Assembly: GCA_020796225.1 (NCBI GenBank)
Contig: CM036759.1
Span: forward strand, 65,614,590 to 65,678,589
Source of the DNA: Arion vulgaris
Lineage: Eukaryota > Mollusca > Gastropoda > Stylommatophora > Arionidae
Direction of reading: 5' to 3'
Length of the DNA stretch: 64,000 bases
In this document: positions 51,175 through 61,204 of the stretch, in pieces
How the letters are laid out: every line of letters begins with the position of its first letter
Numbering within the stretch: the first letter of the stretch is position 1
Notes under the pieces: generated by a model
Databases searched by the model: none
What the model was told of the DNA's origin: nothing
What the model saw: only the letters and a program-made list of their open reading frames with translations
Made by a program: the position numbers and the translations under genes

Positions 51175-54100
51175 CTGTTATCGCTTCCATGTCCACTACT
51201 GGAATGGCTCGCCGTCCTTGGCTTAGTAACCGTGGCATAAGGGGACAGAAGCCGCTTCTCATGTGCCACAATCCCACTGTCGTTGCCACTATCAGAGTCG
51301 TTTCCCTTGCCTTTGAAACTCAATTCCGAAAGTAAATTTGCATGATAACTGCCACCGCCTTTGAAATCTTTCTCTTTCTTTCGGGATTTGCCGCAATCTT
51401 TAGATGATGGTGATGAAGTCCTAGTAGAACTGAAGGATGGTAATTTGCTTGTGGATGCACTTTGTAATTTGCTGCTTGTCTTTTGAACAGGAGAAGATGA
51501 TGACGACTTTGATGTGTTTGATACAAGAGGACTTGATGCGGTTGACGATTGTGGGCTTTGTGAGGTGGTTGAGGATGAGCAACTGGCTTTTTCACTGCGA
51601 GAAAATTTGCTTCGCATGGTTGGGCTTGACAAAGGCATGCTAGCTATCTTTCCACCGGGTAATGATTTCTGTTGGCTGCCTTGCGAGTCTTTGCCAGAGC
51701 GTGTGGATTTTGCTAAGCAGTAGACAGATTGAGTTGAGCTAGATTTAATGGAGGATTGCGAGTTTGGGATTAGTTTTGGAAGACCCATTTGTTTAAGTGT
51801 TGGTGACTGTTTTGTTGTGATTGAAGGTTTGGGTTTGGATCCAAGTTTTTGAGATAATGCATAGCTTTCATTGTTGAAATCGTCTTTCTCACAACGAGAA
51901 TGAAAACACATCTCCGTGTCGCAACAAGTGTCTTCATCAGGTACGTCTCCACCAAAGGATTTAGTTGAGGTAGTTGGACAGTCTACACCAGGATCGTTAT
52001 GGATGCCAGAAACACACATTGCTTTCACTGATAATCCCGGAAGACTGTTTATCCTTCCTTTGCTGACAAAATTCTCTTCGAATAATATCTTTTCAAGGTT
52101 TGGATTTGAAGCTCCATCTGGTTTACGACTGAGCAAAGGCTGAAAAACTTCTGATGTATCATCACCGCTCGACGGCGATACATCTCTAGCGGGACGGCCT
52201 CGAGCAAGATGGCGTGACAACTGGGCCGTCTGTTTAGATTCCGTCAAAGCCTTTGTGTGTTGAACAAGCAAAGACTCCGTTTCATCGCCGCTATAGTTAT
52301 GATCATGCTCATCAGGGTCCATATTGCTACAAGAAACACTACTAAATGTTTCATTATCTACATCAGCTGCTAAATGAGAACCATCTTTTGTTTTCATTCG
52401 TTCTAAACATTCTTCAACTTCATGTTCATACATGGATTCACGATTCACAAAAAGCTGATCTAAACTAGTGCTTAGGTTAGGGTTAATAATATTACGTTTA
52501 GTATCTCTGAAGTCTAATTGTCCACATTTGACCGCTATACTTGTAGAATGTGTTTTCACATCCTCATCACTGTCTGTCTTCATACCATTCTCATCAGCCA
52601 TTCTTTCAAAATCGGAGTCGTGCTCAGTATTAGTCTCAGCATCTGTCATTGATACAATGTTATCTGTGTCCTGAGTCGCTTGAATACCGTCAGAGGATGT
52701 TCTTGTTGCTTCTAATCCAGACTCGCTTAGCTTCTGTTCGGAAGAAACTGATTTGATCCACTGAACTACACGATGAGTCGGACTAGCTGAACCAGGGAGT
52801 TGCGACTTCTGTAATCTTGCAGCCTGTGAGTTTTCAATTTTATTGCATTTTCTTGAAGTAGATGGTGATGGAGTTGGTGATGGTTTTGGTGATTGCGTAG
52901 ATGATTGAGCTTTTTCTTGAGATTCAGAGTGCTTTGACTTTTTTGTTGACACCATAGGACTTGATGATGAATCAACCTTTTTAACGTCAGAAGGGGCTGG
53001 ATTTGAGCAGTCTGATTTAATTCTGATTGTACCTGAACCTGCTGGTAAATCTTCGCTACTGTGAACGCTAGAAGAATTGAACTCTGCAGCATTCACAACT
53101 AAAGAAGAGTCATTGTCTATATTACCACTTTCAGATATGTCAGCAGTGCCGATGTGTTTGACCAAAGCCCTTTTTAACTCTTTTTCAGTGAGTTTGTTTA
53201 GGGTGCCCGGCTTGCTTTGATATGTTTGCGGACGAGAAGGTGGATCAGATTTGCTGCAAGTATGCATTGGTTGAGAAGGGCTGCTTCCTGCCAACATTTC
53301 TTTAGGGCCGTCAATCCACTGTTCTTCAGCTCCCACTTTTTTTGCAGCGACACGCCTTGTTGAAGGATCTGAACTATGGTGGTGGTGGTGATGATGATGC
53401 TGGCCATCTCGTTGTGATTGCGACGAAGACACTGTTGATTGTTGTTGTTGTTGAACAACAAATGCTTGTGGTCCATCAACCCACATCTCGTTAGGCGCAG
53501 ACTCTGGATAAATAGAAGCTCCTGGCCCATCTATCCAGAGTTCTCCATCTAGTGGTTGATGCTTATCATGAATTGCCTTAGCAATCTTATTCTGTGAAGA
53601 ATTACAGTGAATTTTGACAGATTTATCTTGCCAATGACTTGAAGCTGAACTACCATCACTGGCAGCTACTCGATTATCTGTTGCACAGGGACCTTTACCA
53701 TAAAGACCCACAATATGTCCGAGTTTAACAACACCAGGATTTGGTGATCCAGGTGTTAGAGGAGAGTTAGCCCCTTTCGAAACTATAGGTCCAAGTGGAG
53801 ACGAAGACATTAAAGGCCGAAGAGGAAGTCTGGACTCTAAGCTTCTAACAGAATGCATACTTCTACCGCTATCTGAATCATCTCCTGATGACCGTGACCC
53901 ACTTGGTCTTCTTGGAAGACGTGGATTCGTTCTAGGAACATGTCTTGGAGGTCCTTCGTTATCTGTCAACTCTCTGTCGCTTAGAGATTGACCATTTGCT
54001 CCAATGTAGATAACAGTGTCGCATGACTGTTCACTGCTGGATGTGTGGTCTGGATCAGAGTGGGATGATGAGTACAGGATGTCTTCTCTTAGAGTACCCA

Positions 54101-54176
54101 TCCTCAAGCCACGATAAGGGCGTCTGAACTTCACGTCACCATCTGTAGAACTATCTTCAGAACTTGTGCTCGAAAA
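51175..54176 (-). CDS. KIF26: KIF26-like, long serine-rich tail exon
   Basis: The exon is 3002 bases: 1000 codons plus two bases. The acceptor TTACCATTTCAG precedes 54176 and the donor AACAG|GTATGG follows 51175. It starts FSSTSSEDSSTDGDVKFRRP. CDTVIYIGANGQSLSDRELT, followed by DNEGPP (about residues 52-76), matches a signature block of KIF26A/B just after the motor. Three W[IV]DGP motifs lie near residues 214, 232 and 287, a feature also seen in vertebrate KIF26 tails. Ser/Thr-rich low complexity, a short Gln run and an 8-His run (near 260) follow. The exon ends with LLSPYATVTKPRTASHSSSG and HGSDN, the conserved junction before the GYESM exon. No stop interrupts the 1000 codons. Confidence 0.92.
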
Positions 54177-54239
54177 CTGAAATGGTAAAACAAAAACAAA
54201 TCAGAACATGCTTATTCTTGAAATAAATAAACAACTGAA

Positions 54240-54770
54240 ATAAATGCTGCTACCCTCCATTCACTCTGTGACTCCGTTTACTGGGGCCGTTGCTGTATCG
54301 GACTCTCAGTCGATGCTTCACAAGATTCAGAAGGGCAGGTTTCGGTATGAGGGGATGTTATCTATAGACGTTTCTAACTTCCAGAGGTGTACGTGGATAT
54401 ACTATTCTAGGCATGCGGGTGTTTGTGGCAATGAGAGAGAGAGAGAGAGAGAGAGAGGGCAGGCTTGCATCAACAACATCGATTGTTGGGGAGTGGAAGA
54501 TGGATAAGGGGGATGTTTTTCGGTTTCTTCGCGACTGCCTGTTGAAGACATTAAAATAAATGTTGAATCGATCCAGCGCTTTAAGCAGTTTGAAGCTACC
54601 CGTTGTCCGGGTAGAACTGGATGATTGAGGGGCAGAGTGAGGAGTGTGTTTAATCAGCGAACCACGGGAACCATCAGTATGCATACTCGTCGATGTCTGT
54701 TGGGGTAGACTGAGCACCTTTAGGTCTGCACAGAGTGCAATGACGTCAGTTTAGTAACCAATAACTTGAA
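54240..54770 (+). mobile_element. LINE RNase H and tail fragment with (GA)n expansion, in a KIF26-like intron
   Basis: Reads AVAVSDSQSMLHKIQKGRF, then WIYYSRHAGVCGNERERERE. The conserved GNERAD block runs directly into (GAGA)n at 54432-54458. Then come the segment GDVFRFLRDCLL (near 54510), the tail with FNQR..GTIS-type traces, and a 3' end. It is the same LINE family as 36215-37700 and 39435-39840. The plus strand is opposite to the host gene. Confidence 0.75.
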
Positions 54771-54984
54771 ATACTTATACAATTGAAATAATAATATTGG
54801 CACAACAACACTGCGTTGATAAGCTTCCCAAGACTCTTCACTTCATCTGTCGACACCCCCTTCATGTTATTTATATCTATATCCTCTTTGTGTTCTGTTT
54901 GAAACATAAGGATCGTGCCGGCGATTTTCGTTTGTGTCGTTCTGTTAATTCTTTCCTTCGTCACGCCCCAACCATTCTACTCTC

Positions 54985-55440
54985 TTTGCACAGTTTGATT
55001 GATTGATAGAACTATCATCATTGCATTTCGGTGAGTAACCATGTGTGCTCCAATCTCGTTCTAACAAAGGAAGATCTCAACGGCAGTACACGAACTCCGT
55101 AGCACCAGCGACGGTCCCCGGTGTAAGTTAGAAGATGATGAAAATATGAAAATATTTATAAATAATTTAAAAAAAATATATTTCTAATGAATTTTGCCTA
55201 GCAGGCTTTCCAGCCTGCTCTTCTTTCGCTAGCAGCTCCAGCCTGCTCTTCTTTGCGCTAGCAGGCTTTCCAGCCTGCTCTTCTTTGCCTAGCAGGGCTT
55301 TCCAGCCTGCTCTTCTTTGCGCTAGAGGCTTTCCAGCCTGCTCTTCTTTGCCCTAGCAGGGCTTCCAGCCTGCTCTTCTCGATTTGAATTCAAGAGTTCT
55401 GTTTACGTGTTCAACTTGAACACAGGACTAGGTTTGATAT
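54985..55440 (-). mobile_element. SINE family B copy with an internal array, in a KIF26-like intron
   Basis: Reversed, the tail ATTGATTGATAG... lies near 54995-55010 and CACCGAAATGCAATGATGAT next to it. GCACGAACTCCGTAGCACC-like and TGTTCAACTTGAACACAGG complete the body. The middle part is expanded (55190-55380). The head is missing. Confidence 0.78.
55190..55380 (+). repeat. Hairpin-forming array of about 32 bp, six units
   Basis: The unit includes AGCAGGCTTTCCAGCCTGCT, a perfect inverted repeat (AGCAGGCT, loop TTCC, AGCCTGCT), followed by CTTCTTTGCGCT. The unexpanded family B has one related block (AGAAGCTTTCCAGTCTGCT near 36530). Confidence 0.9.
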
Positions 55441-55770
55441 CTTCTTATTTTGACGTTATGATGCGAAGAATTATTAGAGAAAGAAGAGAAAGTGTTACAG
55501 AAGAGGTATACGTTTATCATGGACAGAGAAGAGAACAAATAAATTTATCCAGAAGGAACTCAAAATCAAAGAAAACTGGCAAATACGAAAATTTAAGTAT
55601 TTTGAACATATAAAGAGACACGGTTTGAGAAAACCGTTATGGAAGGAGGCATCTCTGCCAAGATGAGAATAGGAAGGCCACGGAGAAGATGGATTTAGGA
55701 TGTAACTGATGATTTGAGCATGTTAGCTGCAGAGGCGAGACATCTGACCTATGAGAGAGAGAAAGAGAGA
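55440..55770 (+). mobile_element. LINE C-terminal fragment
   Basis: Traces of VYHGQRREQINL, KTGKYENLSIL (a broken IKYFEHIKRH) and a GRPRRRWI-like block (near 55670-55700) follow the order of the LINE at 48230-48700. It ends in a (GAGA)n run at 55753-55778, about 60 bases from the kinesin exon's donor. Confidence 0.65.
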
Positions 55771-55839
55771 GAGAGAAATGACGAACGATTGTTAGGGTAG
55801 CAAAGTTCTGCTCATGACAAGCGATTTGATGTTTCTCAC

Positions 55840-56002
55840 CTTTGTCCTCCTTCTCTTCATTCTATGAATGCGAGCCGCTAGCTGGATGACCTGTAAGGTT
55901 TCGTTGTAATGAGGCACAGCCGACGATACATGAGCTATCATACAAGTACGACATGAAAGGTTGCCTAGTGAGTCCCGCAACAACTGGGCGATCTTGCTGT
56001 CC
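55840..56002 (-). CDS. KIF26: KIF26-like, exon closing the kinesin motor domain
   Basis: The acceptor CAACTCTACAG precedes 56002 and the donor ACAAAG|GTGAGA follows 55840. The exon has one base plus 54 codons. It reads DSKIAQLLRDSLGNLSCRTC, then MIAHVSSAVPHYNETLQVIQ, then LAARIHRMKRRRTK. This is the end of the kinesin motor: the LT.LL.DSLGGN..T.MIA.VSP block (switch II cluster and following strand), then ETL.TL..A.R...I. The RIHR[ML][KR]RK ending is specific to KIF26. The catalytic P-loop is in upstream exons not found here, so ATPase capacity cannot be judged. It joins in phase 0 to 54176. Confidence 0.93.
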
Positions 56003-56069
56003 CTGTAGAGTTGATAAAAAACTAACTGTTAAAATAATATATAATAATTCCTCTGGTAGTACGTTACAT

Positions 56070-56165
56070 AGAGCTTGCAAGCAATTTCTCCGTACCGCTC
56101 TATCCTGGTCAGCTCGCTCAATCTCCTCAAATGAACTGAAACCGATGAAGACATGAGAGAAACAA
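56070..56165 (-). mobile_element. LINE tail scrap next to the motor exon's acceptor
   Basis: Reads SSFEEIERADQDRAVRRNCL on the minus strand, parallel to SMEEVERVTQDRVLWRINLQ at 300-390. Confidence 0.55.
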
Positions 56166-56179
56166 GTGGGTACAACATC

Positions 56180-56470
56180 AGTACTGAATGTCATTAAGAA
56201 CCAGCAAATTAAATGGTTAGACCACATAAGCAGATACCAACAGACACTGCGCCTCAAAGAGCAATGTTACTCCGATACAATGGATACAAAACACAAGGCC
56301 GTGTATGTAAAAGGTGGATATAAGAAATATCAGAGGTGAAGAAAAACACTTTTTAGGAAGCACACACAAAAAACCAGTTCTAGAAATCTCTTCTTATCCT
56401 GACTGTGAAGCAAACCAGTTCTAGAAATCTCTTCTTATCCTGACTGTGAAGAAAAACAGGAGGAGAGAAA
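56180..56470 (+). mobile_element. LINE C-terminal fragment with two tandem satellite-precursor units
   Basis: Reads LNVIKNQQIKWLDHISRYQQ then EQCYSDTMDTKHKAVYVKGG, parallel to the minus strand at 4010-4200. CCAGTTCTAGAAATCTCTTC then occurs twice (56374 and 56415, period about 41). These are the LEISSYPD segments from which the 69-bp satellite at 8441-12440 derives. Confidence 0.72.
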
Positions 56471-56775
56471 AGAAGAAAAAATGAGAAATTGAAATTCTCA
56501 GTTGGTGACATGGGCGTCCACATAATGTTTTTTCCTGGGAGGTTCAAAAATAATTTTAAAAGTGATAGTTGGTAGTTTCCTGCGCGAAAATGGAGAAGAC
56601 CAACTTCAATTCAAATTTCGACTGCGGGTTCCATGTTTAGAAATATAACCTTCTTATAAATGATTAAACTATTGCTCAGCGAATCCTAAGCTTTGCATTA
56701 CCGAGGAGAACCACCTTTTAAATACATTTTTGCTGCCACGGACCCCCAACAATTTCTATAGATGAAAATGAACAC
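56471..56775. other. No clear feature
   Basis: Near 56735 CCACGGACCCCCAAC resembles CGTGGACCCCCGGATCC at 58338, and 58350-58370 (reversed: GTTTCCCAAACTGGG) looks like a hAT terminus. No complete element could be drawn. Confidence 0.3.
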
Positions 56776-58005
56776 GAATGAATTATCTGTGTTACAATAG
56801 TAAACAGAATGAATTATCTATCTGTGTGTTACAATAGTAAACAGAATGAATTATCTATCTGTGTGTTACAATAGTAAACAGAATGAATTATCTGTGTGTT
56901 ACAATAGTAAACAGAATGAATTATCTGTCTGTTACAATAGTAAACAGAATGAATTATCTATCTGTGTTTACAATAGTAAACAGAATGAATTATCTGTGTG
57001 TTACAATAGTAAACAGAATGAATTATCTGTGTGTAACAATAGTAAACAGAATGAATTATCTGTGTGTTACAATAGTAAACAGAATGAATTATATGTGTGT
57101 TACAATAGTAAACAGAATGAATTATCTGTGTGTTACAATAGTAAACAGAATGAATTATCTGTCTGTTCCAATAGTAAACAGAATGAATTATCTGTGTGTT
57201 ACAATAGTAAACAGAATGAATTATCTGTGTGTTACAATAGTAAACAGAATGAATTATCTGTGTGTTACAATAGTAAACAGAATGAATTATCTGTGTGTTA
57301 CAATAGTAAACAGAATGAATTATCTGTGTGTTACAATAGTAAACAGAATGAATTATCTGTGTGTTACAATAGTAAACAGAATGAATTATCTGTGTGTTAC
57401 AATAGTAAACAGAATGAATTATCTGTGTGTTACAATAGTAAACAGAATGAATTATCTGTGTGTTACAATAGTAAACAGAATGAATTATCTGTCTGTTCCA
57501 ATAGTAAACAGAATGAATTATCTGTGTGTTACAATAGTAAACAGAATGAATTATCTGTGTGTTACAATAGTAAACAGAATGAATTATCTGTCTGTTCCAA
57601 TAGTAAACAGAATGAATTATCTGTGTGTTACAATAGTAAACAGAATGAATTATCTGTGTGTTACAATAGTAAACAGAATGAATTATCTGTGTGTTACAAT
57701 AGTAAACAGAATGAATTATCTGTGTGTTACAATAGTAAACAGAATGAATTATCTGTGTGTTACAATAGTAAACAGAATGAATTATCTGTGTGTTACAATA
57801 GTAAACAGAATGAATTATCTGTGTGTTACAATAGTAAACAGAATGAATTATCTGTGTGTTACAATAGTAAACAGAATGAATTATCTGTCTGTTCCAATAG
57901 TAAACAGAATGAATTATCTGTGTGTTACAATAGTAAACAGAATGAATTATCTGTGTGTTACAATAGTAAACAGAATGAATTATCTGTCTGTTACAATAGT
58001 AAATA
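56776..58005 (+). repeat. 33-bp tandem array, about 37 units, open in two frames
   Basis: The unit is AATGAATTATCTGTGTGTTA plus CAATAGTAAACAG. Variants have TCTGTCTGTTCC, an extra TCTA, or TATATG. With a period divisible by three, two frames stay open for about 380 codons (repeating NELSVCYNSKQ or MNYLCVTIVNR). There is no flanking coding sequence, so this is not taken as a gene. Confidence 0.97.
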
Positions 58006-58039
58006 ATGTTCTCAGACTGTGAGAAACTTCAAATAATCT

Positions 58040-58197
58040 TTCATTTTGTACTATCAGACATTTATACTATCAGACATTTATACTATCAGACATTTATACT
58101 ATCAGACATTTATACTATCAGACATTTATACTATCAGACATTTATACTATCAGACATTTGTACTATCAGACATTTGTACTATCAGACATTTAGACTC
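58040..58197 (+). repeat. 16-bp tandem array, about nine units
   Basis: ACTATCAGACATTTAT is repeated. The last units have TTTGT or TTTAG. It lies 35 bases downstream of the 33-bp array. Confidence 0.95.
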
Positions 58198-58369
58198 CGG
58201 TCTGGTTCGGGTCCTTCGCAGCGGAATTAGTTTACCCCTTGTTTAATACATGTTTTTAAAATGCATTTTCTGTTTGAAATGTCAAAGATTATAATATTTC
58301 TTCAAGCGCTTGAGGATCATCTGTGAGTACCTCGTGGACCCCCGGATCCCAGTTTGGGAAACGATGCTA

Positions 58370-58520
58370 TAGCCAGTTAGCAACAGTGAACTCGCTGTTT
58401 GGGTGTGTGGTTTCTGGTTCAATTCCACAGTGGGCGTGGAATATTTTTCCGACCTAACGGGTCTCAGGTCGACCCAGCCTCAAGTGGGTACCAGGAAAAG
58501 CACTGGGAAGTAAAGGTCGA
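58370..58520 (+). mobile_element. tRNA-derived SINE-like repeat (family E)
   Basis: AGCCAGTTAGCAACAGTGAA and TTTCTGGTTCAATTCCACAG suggest A- and B-box-like parts. A non-tRNA body with GGTCGACCCAGCCTCAAGTG follows. One copy only. Confidence 0.5.
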
Positions 58521-58569
58521 CCGGCGTGAACACATCACTCATCGTGTGCCGACGGTCTTCTTCTTCTTT

Positions 58570-59270
58570 CTTTTGTCGTCACATTGCTACCGGATTGTTG
58601 CCCAGTGTCGCAGTTTTATGTTTTTGTCTTGCGCTATTCTGGTGCCTTGAGTGATTGTTATTTTACTCTTTGATTCTGCTATGCCATTTAACCATCTTTT
58701 TAGTGGTCTTTCTCTCGCCTTCTTTCCTGATGTTCTGTTGTAGAAGACTCTGTATACGGTAGAGTTTGGATGCATTCTTATTAAGTGGCCAAACCACTTC
58801 ATTCTTTGTTTCTCAATGTAATTCAAGCATGCTTCTGTCCCATTTCTTTGTTATGCTGATGTTGATGACTTTGTTTCTCAATGTAATTCAAGCATGCTTC
58901 TGTCCCAACTTTCTTTCTTATGCTGATGTTGATGACTTTGTTTCTCAATGTAATTCAAGCATGCTTCTGTCCCAACTTTCTTTCTTATGCTGATGTTGAT
59001 GACTTTGTTTCTCAATGTAATTCAAGCATGCTTCTGTCCCAACTTTCTTTCTTATTCTGATGTTGATAACTTTGTCTTTTCTGGTGTTGTTGGTAACTTT
59101 TCGTAGGTACGGCATTTCCCATGTACTTTTTTTGCGAGTGCGCTTTGCTCATTGTCCATGTTTGACTCTGGTAACACAAAGTAGGTATGAAAATGCTGTT
59201 GATCATATGTTGCTTAGCTGTCAGTGAAGTTTTTGAGTGCCTTAACAATGGGGCTAGTTGGTATGTTGGT
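58570..59270 (-). mobile_element. LINE C-terminal fragment enlarged by a 67-bp repeat
   Basis: From the high end, the minus strand reads LLRHSKTSLTAKQHMIN-like sequence, CYQSQTWTMSKAHSQK (59200-59120), the repeat block, then NYIEKQRMKWFGHLIRM and TSGKKARERPLKRWLNGIAE (58826-58640). It is the same family as 63110-63900, 30740-31400 and 23370-23620. Confidence 0.82.
58800..59065 (-). repeat. 67-bp tandem repeat inside a LINE ORF, four units
   Basis: Each unit has GATGACTTTGTTTCTCAATG, TAATTCAAGCATGCTTCTGT and CCCAACTTTCTTTCTTATGC. The single-copy equivalent is at 31030-31100. 67 is not a multiple of three, so the duplications break the LINE frame. Confidence 0.92.
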
Positions 59271-59274
59271 AGGT

Positions 59275-59805
59275 GCCGACGGTCAATGAAATAAAATGCG
59301 TGCCTAGCACACTATTACCCAATATACCTCGAGGTAGGGAAAAGGATACATTTTAGTTAGCAACAGTCAATCACAATGTTTTATCCAAAATCCATTTTCC
59401 AGGGGCAGCACTCTCCCCCCCTACCCCTACCCTCCCTGCATTACCTTCATGTATGAACCCCCATGGTCGTTGAGCATGAAATCGGTCGGAAGACACTGCA
59501 GCTATTCACTGCGAGAAAATGGCGATATAAATCTAAGCCCTCCTTGGGAAAACGTTAGCGGGACGCCCAGGTCGTTAATACAACAGACTATATTCCGGTG
59601 CATCTTAATACCTTCTTTCTGGATCACTGATTCCAATCAAAATCGGAAAAGCTGGACGGCGATAATGTCTCACAATCATTATTTATGAAGAGTGTCTACT
59701 GAAGGGAACCAGCTGATCTATCTCGCAGTTTTCACACCTCATTCGCAATCAATCACTCTCAACATATCACAGACTAAAAAAAAAACCAGAAGTGCTTATC
59801 ATTCT
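59275..59805. other. No recognisable feature
   Basis: No supported gene or repeat assignment. Confidence 0.35.
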
Positions 59806-59809
59806 CACA

Positions 59810-60195
59810 CATCATCATCATCAAGTAGCTTGTCCCTTCTGGAATTTGGTTCCCATGACAGCATACATGAAAAACACGATATTCTGTGCAAGTTGACCGG
59901 CGTTGGCAGCAGTCATTCTCAGATATTCAATGACATATTGTACCCATCGTCTTCAAGGTTTTCCTCTCATTCTTCTTCCAGGTATCATTCCCTACAAAAT
60001 TATCTTCTCTATGCACTCTTGTCGTTTGATGTGTCCGAAATATTTAATTGTCCTTGTTTTTATGCTCTTTAATAGCCAACTCTCTTTAATATCAAGCTGT
60101 TGCAGAACAGACGCGTTTGTTCTTTTCTCTGTCCATGATATTCGAAGTACTCTTCTGTAACATTTGCATTCAAAGACATTAATGATTCTCACACA
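59810..60195 (-). mobile_element. LINE RT C-terminal domain fragment
   Basis: The minus strand reads INVFECKCYRRVLRISWTEK, RTNASVLQQLDIKESWLLKS and RTIKYFGHIKRQECIEKIIL in one frame (60192-59992), then GMIPGRRMRGKPRRRW and LRMTAANAGQLAQN in others. It is a better preserved relative of 48230-48700. Its 3' end gives a short GATGATGATG-type tail at about 59815. Confidence 0.85.
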
Positions 60196-60289
60196 AGTAA
60201 TAAAAAAAGTAGATATTGGGTCTAGATTGCTGTTTTGTGAAAGCGAACAAATACAGTGTCTACGTGTCGACTATATGGTCTTTATCTTC

Positions 60290-60425
60290 TTTGTCTCAGG
60301 GGTCTATGTGGTTAAGGCTTTAACGTGTGTTCCGAAGGTCGGGGGTTTAATCCAGGCCGTGCCGTTCTGTTCACGAGTGCGTTTTTTTTCCGGAGACACC
60401 TAGGATTGTTGCAGTGCTATGGAGT
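60290..60425 (+). mobile_element. tRNA-derived SINE-like repeat (family F)
   Basis: TATGTGGTTAAGGCTTTAAC (A-box-like) and GTCGGGGGTTTAATCCAGGC (B-box-like) lie about 35 bases apart. Downstream sequence is not tRNA-like. One copy only. Confidence 0.45.
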
Positions 60426-60459
60426 TCTTGCTTTGTACAATGCTCTCGTCAGATGGCGT

Positions 60460-60612
60460 GCCATTTGTGTGGAGATGGACCGTGTCATTTGTGAGGAGAT
60501 GGACCGAGCCATATGTGAGGAGATGGACCGTGTCATTTGTGAGGAGATGGACCGAGCCATATGTGAGGAGATGGACCGTGCCATTTGTGCGGAGATGGAC
60601 CGAGCCATATGG
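60460..60612 (+). repeat. 24-bp tandem array, six units, alternating in pairs
   Basis: GAGGAGATGGACCGTGTCAT plus TTGT alternates with a GAGCCATATGT form, so a 48-bp higher-order period is visible. Confidence 0.95.
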
Positions 60613-60884
60613 GGTAAAAATTGGAGATAGAGTAAATTATTCAGTTTTATATCTTTTTAAAAATCTTCCTCAAACCCCCAGGTATTATGGGTTTTCACCC
60701 TTTCCCCTATATATGAGCAGGGAAGAGTGCCTGGCTTTCTTGCAGACCCAATAACATGCAAAACCTAAGCGTTTCTAGTGCTGGGCTTAGTGTTGTGGAG
60801 ACTCCTACTCAGGTAGAGTCTATTGGTAACCATTGTAGTACCCTCTCAGTTCTAGCGCAGTAGACGCTCTAGAAGCCCCACTCA
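60613..60884. other. No recognisable feature
   Basis: No supported gene or repeat assignment. Confidence 0.35.
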
Positions 60885-61200
60885 TTGACCATGAGGTCGC
60901 AAGGTACCATATAACGAAATAAAACGATTCTCCAGAGCAAATCGACTTCGATCATCAGAGAAACATGATCGGATGGCAGTGACCTGAACGTCGCAAGCAC
61001 CCAAATGGTCAGTTCCATTGAAATGAGTGCTTGCTGGGGTCACATAGCATTGACGTATATCGCGTAAGTGTTGGCCGAAACGGTCACTGAACATTTTGTC
61101 TGTTTCGACGATATATGCCTTAGCACACCGCTTGCAAGTGATAGCGTAGATTATATTTCGAGTCCCGTCTTTGTAGCTGGTATTTTTCTTAGAACCATTG
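60885..61200 (-). pseudogene. Penelope-like GIY-YIG endonuclease fragment
   Basis: The minus strand reads NIIYAITCKRCAKAYIVETD, then SDRFGQHLRDIRQ, STHFNGTDHLG and FALENRFISLYGTLRPHGQ. This matches the C-terminal GIY-YIG nuclease of Penelope-like elements: IY.I.C..C...YIGET, an R in ..R...H, and a late E in ..E..WI..L.TL.P. In the second half of the signature Gly is replaced by Val (YIVET). Upstream the frame runs into CA-repeat sequence, and no reverse transcriptase is left. It is a broken copy, possibly related to the hammerhead-like terminal fragments elsewhere in the window. Confidence 0.8.
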
Positions 61201-61204
61201 CTTT

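Larger units (their letters stand above)
48725..56002 (-). other. KIF26: KIF26-like kinesin gene, partial (four exons)
   Basis: Exons at 55840-56002, 51175-54176, 49469-49735 and 48725-48939 join with GT-AG introns of matching phase (0, 2, then 1). KIF26 proteins are atypical kinesins with a diverged motor and a long serine-rich tail. In vertebrates KIF26A/B are reported to act in signalling and cytoskeleton control rather than fast transport. The upstream motor exons (P-loop, switch I and II) would lie above 56002 and the last coiled-coil exon below 48725. Neither was recognised in the window. Introns are filled with LINE pieces, a Penelope-like inverted repeat and minisatellites. Confidence 0.88.

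Noticed and set aside
56735..58370. A single hAT-type element containing the 33-bp array
   Set aside because: The GGACCCCC words at both sides are in the same orientation and the inverted terminus is visible only at the right side, so the boundaries cannot be supported.
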